From assembly GCA_900544115.1 (NCBI GenBank), contig UQTW01000005.1, positions 1-64,000 of the forward strand: a DNA stretch of 64,000 nt. The letters are read 5' to 3'. A program made the position numbers and the translations under genes. Below, piece after piece: positions 1 through 9,100 of the stretch (positions are counted from its first letter, which is position 1; each line of letters starts with the position of its first letter). The DNA comes from an uncultured Collinsella sp. (lineage in GTDB: Bacteria; Actinomycetota; Coriobacteriia; Coriobacteriales; Coriobacteriaceae). A model generated the notes under the pieces. It was not told the origin of the DNA, did no database searches, and saw only the letters and a list, made by a program, of their open reading frames with translations.

Positions 1-87
1 CCGGCCGGTCCGCCGTTCGGTAGAACGGCGGAACAAAATGCTTTAGTGGGCTGGATTGCGGTGCAACGCTGGTTGTTGCTACAGTAG

Positions 88-124
88 CGGGGCGTGCCGG
101 GGGTCCGGTGCGCCCCGTTTTATT
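88..124 (+). terminator. Terminator of a gene upstream of the window
   Basis: Stem CGGGGCG (88-94) pairs with CGCCCCG (111-117), followed by TTTTATTT. A second perfect hairpin, CCGCCGTTC/GAACGGCGG, lies at 10-31. Both probably end transcripts entering from the left edge. Nothing else is visible before the first gene. Confidence 0.6.
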
Positions 125-192
125 TGACCATGAGGCGGCACGCGGCCATGCACGTGCGGACACCACGCCCAGACTGAGCGCGAGGATGCCCT

Positions 193-1176
193 ATGGCTCA
201 GAATGCCGTTGATGAAATCGAAAACATGCCCGATAGCCCTGTAGCGCGCGAAGACCTGGGTGCCGGCGGCACCTCCCGCGGCGCCGGCGCGCGTTCTCCG
301 TTCTTCTGGAAGGTCTTGCTGCTTTCGGTGGCGGTCATCTGGGGCTATTCCTTTACCACCATGAAAGATGCGCTCGATACCATTCCGGTGTTCGAGCTGG
401 TCTACGTTCGCTTTCTCCCGGCATCACTGGTTGTGTTTGCTATTTTCCATAAGCGCATCATCGCTCATTTCAATGCCCGCAACCTGATCGTCGGGCTGGG
501 CATGGGTGCGCTCATGTGGGGAGCATACGGACTGCAAACGATTGGCCTGGCACAGACCACGGCAGGCAAGAGTGCATTTTTGACGGGCACGTACTGTATC
601 CTTGTGCCGTTTGCCAGCTATGTCCTGAGCGGCGAAAAGCTCACCCGCTATAACCTGGGTGCGGCACTGCTGTGCCTGGCGGGCATTGGCCTGGTGGCAC
701 TCGATAGCGTCGAGTTCAATGCTGGAGATGTCATCACGCTGGGCGGCGCGGTCTTCTTTGCTATCCAGATGGCAGTGACCGCCAAGTATGGCCGCAAGAT
801 GGACATCAACGTCATCACGTTTTGGATGTTTGTGGGCAATGGCGTTTTGAGCTTAATCACGTCGCTGCTATTCGAGACTCAGGCGCCTCTGTCCGTGTGG
901 ACGCCGAGCTTTGTCGGCGTGGTGGCCTTTCTCTCGGTGGGCTGTACGTGCGTGGCACTGCTCGTCCAAAACGTTGGATTGGCGCACGTCCCGGCCTCGA
1001 CGGGCTCGCTGCTCCTTTCGATGGAGTCCCCCTCGGGCGTGCTGTTCTCGGTGCTGCTGATGGGGGAGGCGCTCACCTCGCGCCTGCTTGCCGGCTTTGC
1101 GTTCATCTTTTTGTCGATTATCTTGAGCGAGACGCATTTCGATTTCTTGCGCCGAAAATCTCGCCCGCAATTGTAA
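193..1176 (+). CDS. EamA/DMT-family membrane transporter
   Basis: A 327-residue polytopic membrane protein of the drug/metabolite transporter superfamily. After a soluble N-terminus of about 38 residues there are roughly ten hydrophobic segments, arranged as two EamA repeats. The first begins near residue 40 with the typical SVAVIWGYSF pattern; the second starts near residue 180. Such proteins export amino acids, metabolites or drugs, and the substrate cannot be read from sequence. The start has GAGGA at 182-186, six bases before the ATG. It is monocistronic, with a terminator directly downstream. Family assignment is firm; specificity is unknown. Confidence 0.85.
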   Translation: MAQNAVDEIENMPDSPVAREDLGAGGTSRGAGARSPFFWKVLLLSVAVIWGYSFTTMKDALDTIPVFELVYVRFLPASLVVFAIFHKRIIAHFNARNLIVGLGMGALMWGAYGLQTIGLAQTTAGKSAFLTGTYCILVPFASYVLSGEKLTRYNLGAALLCLAGIGLVALDSVEFNAGDVITLGGAVFFAIQMAVTAKYGRKMDINVITFWMFVGNGVLSLITSLLFETQAPLSVWTPSFVGVVAFLSVGCTCVALLVQNVGLAHVPASTGSLLLSMESPSGVLFSVLLMGEALTSRLLAGFAFIFLSIILSETHFDFLRRKSRPQL

Positions 1177-1187
1177 ACAACTTGTTG

Positions 1188-1214
1188 CGCCGCCCTCCTG
1201 GGGCGGCGTTTTTT
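1188..1214 (+). terminator. Rho-independent terminator
   Basis: Stem CGCCGCCC (1188-1195) pairs with GGGCGGCG (1201-1208), then six T. It ends the DMT transporter transcript. Confidence 0.85.
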
Positions 1215-1292
1215 ATGCCTCGCCTTTAAAGTTGTACCTTGCACTTTACGCTATCAAAGTGCGTGCTGCAAAAACGTTACTGGAGGGCATCT

Positions 1293-2588
1293 ATGGCACC
1301 AGCTCTGTCCAATTTTCAACCGCAACCAGCGCCTCAGGCTACCACAACGGCGCAGACCGCTATCGGTGACGGTCTTGTCGCAGAAGCTCAGGCTTTTGCA
1401 GACGAGCTCGCTGCGTGGCGACACGATTTACACCAGATGCCCGAGCTGGGTAATAGCCTCCCACAGACCTCTGCGTATATTCAAGCGCGCCTGACCGAGA
1501 TGGAAATCCCATTTGCCACGCTCGTCGATGGTTCCTGTGTCGTGGGCCTTGTCGGCGCCGGTGCCGCCGCGGCCCAGGGCAATGGCGTCTGCACGGACGA
1601 ACAGGCCGGTACGGTCATCATGCTCCGTGGCGACATGGACGCCCTGCCCGTTGCCGAAGAGTCAGGCGAGCCTTTCGCCTCTACGAACGGCTGCATGCAC
1701 GCATGTGGACACGATATGCACGCGACGGCGTTGCTTGGAGCGGCGCGCCTGCTCAAGGCCCGCGAGTCTGCGCTTGTCGACGCCAACGCCACGGTTAAGT
1801 TGCTGTTCCAGCCGGGCGAGGAAACCTTTGAGGGTGCCCGCGCCGCCATCGCCGACGGTCTGCTGCAGAACCCGCGTCCCCAGGCCGCCTTTGCCATGCA
1901 TGTCAATAGCCAGTCGCCGCTTGGCCTGGTGCTCTACGGCAGCCCGGCGCTCTCGGGCGTGTACGGTTTTCGCATCACGCTTCAGGGCAAGGGCGGCCAT
2001 GGCTCGAGCCCCGAGATCTGCATCGACCCCATTACGGCGGGTGTGCACGTGCATCTGGCACTTCAGGAGCTTATCGCTCGCGAAGTGCCGGCGGCCAAGG
2101 AGGTCGCGCTTACCGTTGGCAAGTTCGCCGGCGGTCAGGCCGCAAATGTCATCCCTGATACTTGTGTGCTCGAGGGAACGCTGCGTGGCTTCGATGTCGA
2201 GCTCATGGAGCACCTCAAGGCCCGCATCGCGGAGGTCGTCAAAGGCGTTGCCACGACCTATCGTACGCCGGCGACTATTGAGACGCTCTCGGATGTTCCC
2301 CCGCTCGTACTCGATGACGATATGACGCAGGCGTCGCTTGGCTACGTGGGCGCGGTGCTGCCCAAGTCCGCCTTCCTGCCGTTGTTCCACGCCATGGCGA
2401 GCGAGGACTTTGCGCTTATCTCGAGCGAGATCCCGAGCGCGTACTTTACCGTGGGCGCCGCTGTAACCGATACGGATGAGCATTTTGCCCAGCACCATCC
2501 CAAGGCGCGCTTTAACGATGCCGAGCTGCCGCTCGGTGCCGCGGCCTATACCGCCGTCGCTTTGGGCTATATCGCCGACCACCGGTAG
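1293..2588 (+). CDS. M20-family amidohydrolase / carboxypeptidase
   Basis: A 431-residue cytosolic metallohydrolase of peptidase family M20D (IAA-amino acid hydrolase, N-acyl-amino acid amidohydrolase and aminobenzoyl-glutamate hydrolase-like). Visible motifs are GDMDALPV (about 113-120), HACGHDMH (136-143, metal ligands), LLFQPGEE (about 170-177, including the general-base Glu) and the C-terminal HAMASEDFA with another metal-ligand region. A dimerisation domain sits between the two catalytic halves. I chose the ATG at 1293 because GGAGGG lies at 1282-1287; an in-frame ATG at 1239 has no ribosome site. These enzymes cleave acyl or aryl groups from amino acids. The real substrate is not determinable here. 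Confidence 0.88.
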   Translation: MAPALSNFQPQPAPQATTTAQTAIGDGLVAEAQAFADELAAWRHDLHQMPELGNSLPQTSAYIQARLTEMEIPFATLVDGSCVVGLVGAGAAAAQGNGVCTDEQAGTVIMLRGDMDALPVAEESGEPFASTNGCMHACGHDMHATALLGAARLLKARESALVDANATVKLLFQPGEETFEGARAAIADGLLQNPRPQAAFAMHVNSQSPLGLVLYGSPALSGVYGFRITLQGKGGHGSSPEICIDPITAGVHVHLALQELIAREVPAAKEVALTVGKFAGGQAANVIPDTCVLEGTLRGFDVELMEHLKARIAEVVKGVATTYRTPATIETLSDVPPLVLDDDMTQASLGYVGAVLPKSAFLPLFHAMASEDFALISSEIPSAYFTVGAAVTDTDEHFAQHHPKARFNDAELPLGAAAYTAVALGYIADHR

Positions 2589-2613
2589 CACCCAACCTTG
2601 CCTTTCAAGCCTG

Positions 2614-2640
2614 CGGGCATGGCCGTAAGGCCTATGCCCT
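2614..2640 (+). terminator. Hairpin after the amidohydrolase gene
   Basis: GGGCAT-GGCC paired with GGCC-ATGCCC around a GTAA loop, followed by a short T-rich stretch (TTGTCTTT). A plausible weak terminator before the MFS gene. Confidence 0.45.
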
Positions 2641-2711
2641 TGTCTTTCAAGGCAATCTTGGGCACTACCGGCGCCCGGCGCCGGCTATTCGTTTGTTAAA
2701 TAAGGAGCAGT

Positions 2712-4016
2712 ATGTCCCAGCAGCGTAAGTTCTTCCCCGGCTGGCTCGTGGTGGCCTCTGGCTTCGTGATCATGGCCACGTGCTACACGATTTTCGTCAA
2801 CTGCATGAGCCTGTTCCAGCCGTTGATCGTCAGCGACCTGGGCATTTCCCTTGCGCAGTACAACATCTCCAATGCCATCTCCACCGTGGTGAGCGTTGTG
2901 GGTTCGCTTGTGATCGGCCATGTTGCCGATAAGGTGAGCGGCCGCGTCCTGGGCTCCCTCACCGTTATCGCCACCTCTGCCGTGCTTGTCGGCATGAGCT
3001 TTGTGGGCGAGCTTTGGCAGGTCTACGTGCTCTTTGCCGTCTCGGGCTGCTTCGCCGTGGCCTCGACCCGCCTGCTCATTAGCCTCGTCACTGCCAACTG
3101 GTTTACGGCCAAGCGCGGTCTTGCTATCTCCATCGCACTTTCGGGCTCGGGCTTTGGCGGCGCCATTCTGTCGCCCATCGTGAGCTCGCTGATCGTGAGC
3201 GTGGGTTGGCGTTCCACCTTCTTGGTGCTTGCCGCCGTCTGCATTGTGGCGGCGCTGCCCATCACGGCGTATTCCTTCCGCACCAAACCTTCCGAGATTG
3301 GCCTGAAGCCGCTCGGCGAGAACCCGGGCGATCCGTCCGTTTCCACCGCGGGCGATAAGGACGAGCATACGGCCCCCGAGGTCAGCGTCGGTTGGTCGCG
3401 CATTAAGAAGAGCCCGGCATTCTGGCTGCTCGTCGCGGCATTCCTCTTTATGGGCCTTGTCAATGGCGCCATCCTGCCCAACCAGGTTACGAATATGACG
3501 AGCGTCACCGTCAACGGCACCAAGATCGTCACGGGCGGCCACGACCCCATGTGGGCAGGCACCGTGCTTTCGGCCTACATGGTTACCGTCGTTATCGCCA
3601 AGATCTCCCTTGGCGCCATCTATGATCGATTTGGCCTGCGTTTCGGCAATGTGTTGGGGTCCGTTGCGTGCATCGTCGCCTGCGTCGCCCTGTGCTTCCC
3701 CGCAACCGACCTCGGCCCCATCGTGGCTGCCATTAGCTTTGGTATCGGAACGTGCATGGGCACCATTACGCCCACGATCGCTGCGTCTAAGCAGTTTGGC
3801 ATGACCGACCTGGGCAAGGTCACGGGCACCATTACCTCGCTCGAGATGGTCGGTGGCACCGTGGGCGCCATCGTCTCGGGTGTGCTGTTCGACGCTACGG
3901 GCTCCTTTGCGAGCACCTGGATCGTGTGCCTGGTGTGCTCCGCGATTATGCTCGTGTTCCTGCTGGCGTCCGAGCCCATCGCTGCCAAGCTGCGCGCGAG
4001 CGTGGCGGGGGAGTAG
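2712..4016 (+). CDS. MFS transporter, oxalate:formate antiporter (OFA) type
   Basis: A 434-residue major facilitator with twelve predicted transmembrane segments in two halves around a charged central loop (about residues 195-230). The N-terminal pattern of a cytoplasmic RKFFPGW stretch leading into the first helix, and the overall length, match the oxalate/formate antiporter family, which exchanges small carboxylates across the inner membrane. The start has AAGGAG nine bases upstream of the ATG. It stands alone between two hairpins. In this family, monocarboxylates such as lactate or formate are common substrates, but nothing in the sequence fixes which one. Confidence 0.82.
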   Translation: MSQQRKFFPGWLVVASGFVIMATCYTIFVNCMSLFQPLIVSDLGISLAQYNISNAISTVVSVVGSLVIGHVADKVSGRVLGSLTVIATSAVLVGMSFVGELWQVYVLFAVSGCFAVASTRLLISLVTANWFTAKRGLAISIALSGSGFGGAILSPIVSSLIVSVGWRSTFLVLAAVCIVAALPITAYSFRTKPSEIGLKPLGENPGDPSVSTAGDKDEHTAPEVSVGWSRIKKSPAFWLLVAAFLFMGLVNGAILPNQVTNMTSVTVNGTKIVTGGHDPMWAGTVLSAYMVTVVIAKISLGAIYDRFGLRFGNVLGSVACIVACVALCFPATDLGPIVAAISFGIGTCMGTITPTIAASKQFGMTDLGKVTGTITSLEMVGGTVGAIVSGVLFDATGSFASTWIVCLVCSAIMLVFLLASEPIAAKLRASVAGE

Positions 4017-4062
4017 ATAGGCCAAAGCGCATTGCCGCTTGTCCGCTTCGTCCGTGGCTACC

Positions 4063-4122
4063 GCGGCGGCGTGTCTGGCCGAACGAGTCCCCATACCCTC
4101 GTTCGGTCAGATGCACCGCCGC
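4063..4122. terminator. Long inverted repeat between MFS gene and hisS
   Basis: Arms of about 25 nt (GCGGCGG...CGAACGAG at 4063-4087, and CTCGTTCG...CCGCCGC at 4098-4122) with a 10-nt loop and a few mismatches. It probably terminates the MFS transcript. Confidence 0.6.
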
Positions 4123-4187
4123 TGTTTGTGTTTGTGCCGTATAATGACCACTACCTATGACGCGATACAAAAGAAAGGTGTTTGCCC

Positions 4188-5501
4188 ATGCAGGCACAGA
4201 AGGCGGAGGGAACCCGCGACCTTATCGGCGCTGAGATGCGCGCTTGGCAAAAGATGCAGCAGATCGCTGCCGGCGTGTTCGAGCCGTTTGGCTTTAAGCC
4301 CATCGAGACGCCCGCCATCGAGCAGGTGGACGTGTTTGTCCACGGCATCGGCCAGTCGACCGACGTCGTGCGCAAGGAGATGTTCCGCGTGTTTAGCGGC
4401 GCCAACCTGGAGCGCGTCTTTACCGAGGGCACCGATACCAAGCTCAAGCCCAAGCAGCGCCTGGCGCTTCGTCCCGAGGGCACGGCTGGCGTGGTGCGCG
4501 CCGTCGTGGAGAACAACTTGGTGCCCCAGGGCTCCACGCCGTTTAAGGCTTACTACGCCGAGGCCATGTTCCGTGGCGAGCGTCCCCAGAAGGGTCGCCT
4601 GCGCCAGTTCCACCAGGTGGGCATCGAGTGGCTCGGTGCTCCCGATCCGGCGGCAGACGCCGAGTGCATCATTATGCTCATGGAGTTTTACAAGCGCCTG
4701 GGCTTCGATCTGTCCAAGCTCCGTCTGCTCATTAACTCGATGGGCGATGCCCAATGCCGTCCGGCCTATCGCGAGCAGGTTAAGCAGTTCATTCTCGACC
4801 ATGCCGATGAGATGTGCGACGAGTGCCGCGAGCGCGCCGAGCTTAACCCGCTGCGCGCCTTCGACTGCAAGAACGACCACTGCCGCGAGATCATGGCCGA
4901 CGCCCCGCTGATGGGCGACAACCTGTGCGATGAGTGCCGCGAGCACTACGAGCAGGTCAAGCGCTATCTGGACGCCGCCGGTATCGAGTACGTCGAGGAT
5001 CCCACCCTGGTGCGTGGCCTGGACTACTACACCCGTACCGTCTTTGAGGTCGAGGCTCCCGGCGCCGGTGTCGGCTCCATCGGTGGCGGCGGTCGCTATG
5101 ACGGCTTGGTCGAGCTCGAGGGCGGCAAGCCCACGGCCGGCGTCGGCTTCGCCGTCGGTTTTGAGCGCGCCCTGCTGGCCCTGCAGGCCTTTGGCAGCGA
5201 CCTGGGCGCCGATGAGACCCCGTGCGTCTACGTTGCCAACGCCGGCAAGGATCTGCGTCAGAACGTCTTTGCCATTACGCAGCAGCTTCGCGCCGCAGGG
5301 ATCGTGACCGAGGCCGACTACCAGGGTCGTTCGCTCAAGGCCCAGTTTAAGCAAGCCGATAAGGTAGGCGCCAAGCTCATCTTGGTCCTGGGTGGCGACG
5401 AGCTTGCCGCCGGCAAGGTCAAAGTGCGCGACATGCAGAGCCATGACGAGGTGCTCGCCGATCTGGACAACGTCGTCGAGGCGGTTCGCGAGCGCCTGTA
5501 G
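4188..5501 (+). CDS. hisS: Histidyl-tRNA synthetase
   Basis: A 437-residue class II synthetase charging tRNA-His. The class II motif 2 region contains FRGERPQKGR; the HisRS signatures LRPEGTAG and GGGRYDGL are intact, and a C-terminal anticodon-binding domain follows from about residue 335. Between the catalytic motifs is an insertion with CDEC, CKNDHC and CDEC cysteine clusters (about 206-248), as found in HisRS of several actinobacterial and firmicute lineages; it may bind zinc. I chose the ATG at 4188 because AGAAAGG (4172-4178) is well spaced for it. A TTG at 4182 is too close. Confidence 0.96.
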   Translation: MQAQKAEGTRDLIGAEMRAWQKMQQIAAGVFEPFGFKPIETPAIEQVDVFVHGIGQSTDVVRKEMFRVFSGANLERVFTEGTDTKLKPKQRLALRPEGTAGVVRAVVENNLVPQGSTPFKAYYAEAMFRGERPQKGRLRQFHQVGIEWLGAPDPAADAECIIMLMEFYKRLGFDLSKLRLLINSMGDAQCRPAYREQVKQFILDHADEMCDECRERAELNPLRAFDCKNDHCREIMADAPLMGDNLCDECREHYEQVKRYLDAAGIEYVEDPTLVRGLDYYTRTVFEVEAPGAGVGSIGGGGRYDGLVELEGGKPTAGVGFAVGFERALLALQAFGSDLGADETPCVYVANAGKDLRQNVFAITQQLRAAGIVTEADYQGRSLKAQFKQADKVGAKLILVLGGDELAAGKVKVRDMQSHDEVLADLDNVVEAVRERL

Positions 5502-5708
5502 CGCATCTTTTTGAGCTTCGGGCCTGCTAACGTGCCCTGCTCATGGAGAGCGATTGTTACGGGGGTGTTTCGCTTTTATGCGGAATGCCTCCGTTTACGT
5601 ATGCCGCCCACCGAGAAATACGACCATTTAGGGCAAAAACCTTTGCAATGCAGAAAATACTTTTGTGTGGTAAAGCGCAATCAGTGTCGAAAGTATTTCT
5701 CAAGCGCC

Positions 5709-5714
5709 TATAAT
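5709..5714 (+). promoter_or_regulatory. Candidate -10 box of ppc
   Basis: A perfect TATAAT in an AT-richer stretch (about 5590-5730) 45 nt before the ppc start. A weak -35-like GTCGAA lies 17 nt upstream. Confidence 0.5.
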
Positions 5715-5758
5715 GAATACCGCATGTTACGTGCATAGAAGGAGGAATGGGAGGAAAC

Positions 5759-8572
5759 GTGGCTGAGAACCTAAGCAACCAGTCTGTACCCGAAGCCGCG
5801 GCGCGCGTCGCTGCCGTGGTCAACCGCCTCGTTAACCGAATCGGCTCGAATGCCGAGTCCAGGGAGCGTCTCGCCGAGATCGAGATCCCCGAGGAGCTGC
5901 GCGACAATCTGGCGCTGTTCTTGCGCCTGGAGCGCCGTGTGCTTAGCGAGTATGATCCCGAGATCGCGGACCTGTTCGACAAGATTTTGACAGCCGAGAT
6001 TGTGGTCAATGCCGGCAACCCCGGTACCTGCGCTGCCGACGAAGCCGTCGACGAGCAGGGCGTGCCCACCGCCGACGAGCCCACTGCCGTGGCATTTCGT
6101 GAGGTCGTCGATTTGATCGACAGCCTGCCGCTCGATAAGCAGCAGGTCATTGTCCGCGCCTTTACGAGCTTTTTCCATCTGGCAAACCTGTCGGAGGAGA
6201 ACTACCGTGTGGCGCAGCTGCGCGAGCGCGAGGCCGGTGCGTCGACCGATACCGAGGTCGATCCTGCCAACGAGCTTACCGTTGCCTATCACCAGCTGGT
6301 GAATGAGCTGGGTGTCGAGGGTGCCAACGAGCTGCTCGACAAGCTCGAGTTCCACCCTGTCTTTACCGCACATCCCACCGAGGCCCGTCGTAAGGCCGTC
6401 GAGGGCAAGATCCGCCGTATCTCCAACCTGCTGGAGGAGCGTCCGCGTCTGGGCGGCTCCGACCTGGTGGAGAACGAGCGCCATATGCTGCAGGAGATCG
6501 ACGCCCTGGTGCGTACGAGCCCCATCGCGCTCAAGAAGCCCACGCCGGTCGAGGAAGCCGATACCATCATCGACATCTTCGATAACACGCTGTTCGACGT
6601 TATCCCCGTTATCTATCGTCGTTTTGACGATTGGGTGCTGGGCGACAAGGCCGGTACTGTGCCGCCGCTGTGCCCGGCGTTCTTCCATCCCGGCAGCTGG
6701 ATCGGTTCCGACCGCGACGGTAACCCCAACGTCACCGCCAAGGTGAGCCGTGAGGTCGCCGCCAAGTACTTTACGCACATGGTGCTCAAGCTCGAGGACA
6801 AGTGCCGCCACATCGGCCGCAACCTCACGCTCGAGGCTACCTACAGCAAGCCGTCGGCCGAGCTCATTAACCTGTGGAACCATCAGGTCGAGATGAGCCC
6901 TCGGTACACGGCCCGCGCCGAGCTGATCTCCGAGCACGAGCCGCATCGCGCCGTCATGCTCGTCATGGCCGACCGTCTGAACGCCACCGTGCGCCGTATC
7001 ACCGACACCATGTACCACAGCGCCGACGAGTTCCTGGATGACCTGCGCGTCGTCCAGCGTTCGCTGGCCGCCTGCGGTGCCGTCCGTGCCGCCTACGGCC
7101 CGGTCCAGACCATCATCTGGCAAGTCGAGTCCTTCGGCTTCCATATGGTCGAGATGGAGTTCCGTCAGCACTCCGTGGTGCATGCCCGCGCCCTCAAGGA
7201 TATCCACGAGAACGGTATCCATGGCGACCTGCAGCCCATGACGCGCGAAGTCATCGATACCTTCCGTGCCATCGGCTCCATCCAAAAGCGCTACGGCAAG
7301 AAGATGGCGCACCGCTACATCATCTCGTTTACCAAGAGCGCCCAGCATGTGGTTGACGTCTTCGAGCTGGCCCACCTGTCCTTCGCACACGAGGAAGATG
7401 TCCCCGAGCTCGACGTGATCCCGCTATTCGAGCAGCTCGAGGACCTCGAGGGCTGCGTCGACGTGCTCGACCAGATGCTTACGCTGCCCGTGGTGCAGAA
7501 GCGTCTTGCCCAGACCAACCGCCGCATGGAGGTTATGCTGGGCTATTCCGACTCCTCCAAGGACGCCGGTCCTACCACGGCCATGCTCGCGCTGCATTCC
7601 GCGCAGGAGCGCATTGCCAAGTGGGCCGAGAAGAACGATATCGACCTGGTGCTCATGCACGGTCGCGGCGGTGCCGTTGGCCGTGGCGGCGGCCCGGCCA
7701 ACAAGGCCGTGCTGGCGCAGCCCAAGGGTTCGGTCAACTGCTTCTTTAAGCTCACCGAGCAGGGCGAGGTCATCTTTGCCCGTTACGGCAACCGCACGCT
7801 GGCTCAGCGCCATGTTGAGTCCGTTGCCGCCGCAACGCTTTTGCAGTCGGCCCCGAGTGTCGAGAAGACCAACACAGAGACCACGCAGAAGTTCTGGGAT
7901 ATGGCCGAGAAGCTTAACGCTGCAAGCCACGAGCGCTATCTGGACCTGCTGAACACCGAGGACTTTACACCGTGGTTCTCGACCGTGACGCCGCTGACCG
8001 AAGTCGGTCTGCTGCCGATCGGCTCGCGTCCCGCTAAGCGCGGCCTGGGCGCCAAGTCGCTCGACGACCTGCGTACCATTCCGTGGATCTTCAGCTGGAG
8101 CCAGGCACGCATTAACCTGGCCGCTTGGTACGGCCTGGGCACCGCCTGCGAGCAGCTTGGTGACCTTGACCAGCTCAAGGCTGCCTACCAGGAGTGGCCG
8201 TTCTTCCGCACGTTCATCGACAACATCGAGATGTCGATTGCTAAGACCGATCAGCGCATTGCCAAGATGTATCTACACCTGGGCGATCGCCAGGATTTGT
8301 CCGAGAAGGTCTTCACCGAGATGCAGCTCACGCGTAAGTGGGTCCTTGCCATCGTCGGTGACGAGTGGCCGCTGCAGCGTCGTCGCGTGCTCGGCTGCGC
8401 CGTTCGCGTGCGTAACCCCTATGTCGACGCCCTGTCCATCGCCCAGGTCCGCGCCCTTCGTGAGGTGCGTATGAACCAGGACGAGATGGCCGAGGAGAAG
8501 AAGGCCGAGTACATGAGCCTGATTCTTTCGACTGTGACTGGCGTCTCGGCAGGATTGCAGAACACGGGGTAA
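5759..8572 (+). CDS. ppc: Phosphoenolpyruvate carboxylase
   Basis: A 937-residue PEP carboxylase, which forms oxaloacetate from PEP and bicarbonate and feeds the succinate/aspartate branch of fermentation. Hallmarks are present: FTAHPTEARRK (the catalytic His region), GSDRDGNPNVT, the glycine-rich HGRGGAVGRGGGP loop, KGSVNCFFKLTEQGEV and a C-terminal tail ending near residue 937 in NTG. Length is close to the 880-960 usual for bacterial enzymes. The likely start is GTG 5759, four bases after GGGAGG. An in-frame ATG at 5747 abuts GGAGGA with no spacing and seems unusable. The gene is monocistronic, with a giant hairpin downstream. Confidence 0.95.
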   Translation: MAENLSNQSVPEAAARVAAVVNRLVNRIGSNAESRERLAEIEIPEELRDNLALFLRLERRVLSEYDPEIADLFDKILTAEIVVNAGNPGTCAADEAVDEQGVPTADEPTAVAFREVVDLIDSLPLDKQQVIVRAFTSFFHLANLSEENYRVAQLREREAGASTDTEVDPANELTVAYHQLVNELGVEGANELLDKLEFHPVFTAHPTEARRKAVEGKIRRISNLLEERPRLGGSDLVENERHMLQEIDALVRTSPIALKKPTPVEEADTIIDIFDNTLFDVIPVIYRRFDDWVLGDKAGTVPPLCPAFFHPGSWIGSDRDGNPNVTAKVSREVAAKYFTHMVLKLEDKCRHIGRNLTLEATYSKPSAELINLWNHQVEMSPRYTARAELISEHEPHRAVMLVMADRLNATVRRITDTMYHSADEFLDDLRVVQRSLAACGAVRAAYGPVQTIIWQVESFGFHMVEMEFRQHSVVHARALKDIHENGIHGDLQPMTREVIDTFRAIGSIQKRYGKKMAHRYIISFTKSAQHVVDVFELAHLSFAHEEDVPELDVIPLFEQLEDLEGCVDVLDQMLTLPVVQKRLAQTNRRMEVMLGYSDSSKDAGPTTAMLALHSAQERIAKWAEKNDIDLVLMHGRGGAVGRGGGPANKAVLAQPKGSVNCFFKLTEQGEVIFARYGNRTLAQRHVESVAAATLLQSAPSVEKTNTETTQKFWDMAEKLNAASHERYLDLLNTEDFTPWFSTVTPLTEVGLLPIGSRPAKRGLGAKSLDDLRTIPWIFSWSQARINLAAWYGLGTACEQLGDLDQLKAAYQEWPFFRTFIDNIEMSIAKTDQRIAKMYLHLGDRQDLSEKVFTEMQLTRKWVLAIVGDEWPLQRRRVLGCAVRVRNPYVDALSIAQVRALREVRMNQDEMAEEKKAEYMSLILSTVTGVSAGLQNTG

Positions 8573-8593
8573 TCGATAGCCCTGTAGTCGTCC

Positions 8594-8720
8594 GGGCCCG
8601 CCATCAGTTTACTTTTAGGCACGTCCTCGGACATGCAAGAAGCCCTCGCTGCGCACTTCGTGCGGCGAGGGCTTCTTGCGTCCTGCGGAGTGTGCCTAAA
8701 AGTAAACTGATGGCGGGCCC
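8594..8720. repeat. Giant hairpin A (29-bp perfect outer stem), ppc 3' side
   Basis: Arms 8594-8622 and 8692-8720 are perfect 29-nt complements. Inside them is a shared core: GTCCTCGGACATGCA on the left and TGCGTCCTGCGGA on the right, around an inner stem (GCCCTCGC...GCGAGGGC) with a TTC loop. The same core with different, equally perfect arms recurs at 11184-11308. The inner stem is not followed by a long T run, so this is more than a simple terminator. Confidence 0.9.
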
Positions 8721-9100
8721 TGCGATGTCCGGTCTTCGGCGGATTACTGCTGGGGGAATAATGGCGCGCTTCGCGCGTTTGGAAAGGGCTTCGTGCTGCG
8801 GAATGCATTCGGAGGGAAACCCATCGGGTCCCTTCGTCCTCGGTCTTCGGGGATTAAAGCTGATGAAAATAAAGTGCGCTACGCGCGCTTTGGATGGGGT
8901 TTATCTCGGTGGCGCATTTGGCGCTTCTCGCCTTATGACTGTTGCGGCCGCGGTCCCGTTTGGGATCGCGGCCGTTTTGTTGTGGGTCAAATATGAACGT
9001 TGTGTTAACGACTCGGTGGACGGTGGTGTTTTTCGGTGAGCGGCGTATCCTTCCAACGGTTTATCTAGTGTGTCAGTTGAAAGGAAGAGGGCGCTCGTCA
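8721..9100. other. Non-coding stretch upstream of larA with an internal direct repeat
   Basis: No supportable gene. It holds two imperfect 54-nt direct repeats (8730-8783 and 8841-8894, about 80% identical, both opening with CGGTCTTCGG and containing a CGCG hairpin), a small hairpin GGGAAACCC/GGGTCCC (8815-8832), and a strong terminator (8945-8979). No clear sigma-70 promoter for larA was found. Confidence 0.6.
8945..8979 (+). terminator. Strong terminator in the ppc-larA gap
   Basis: CGGCCGCGGTCCC (8945-8957) pairs with GGGATCGCGGCCG (8962-8974) with one mismatch, followed by TTTTGTTGT. With no gene in front of it, it may end a leader or small RNA. Confidence 0.75.

Noticed and set aside
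2685..4094. A 469-codon - strand frame opposite the MFS gene
   Set aside because: Its His/Arg/Asp/Gly-rich composition mirrors the codon pattern of the real gene; no domain is visible.
5771..7390. A 539-codon - strand frame opposite ppc
   Set aside because: A shadow of ppc, with no motif and no ribosome site.
8692..9039. Open frames of 115 and 67 codons upstream of larA
   Set aside because: They run through repeats and a terminator hairpin and have no ribosome site or recognisable product.
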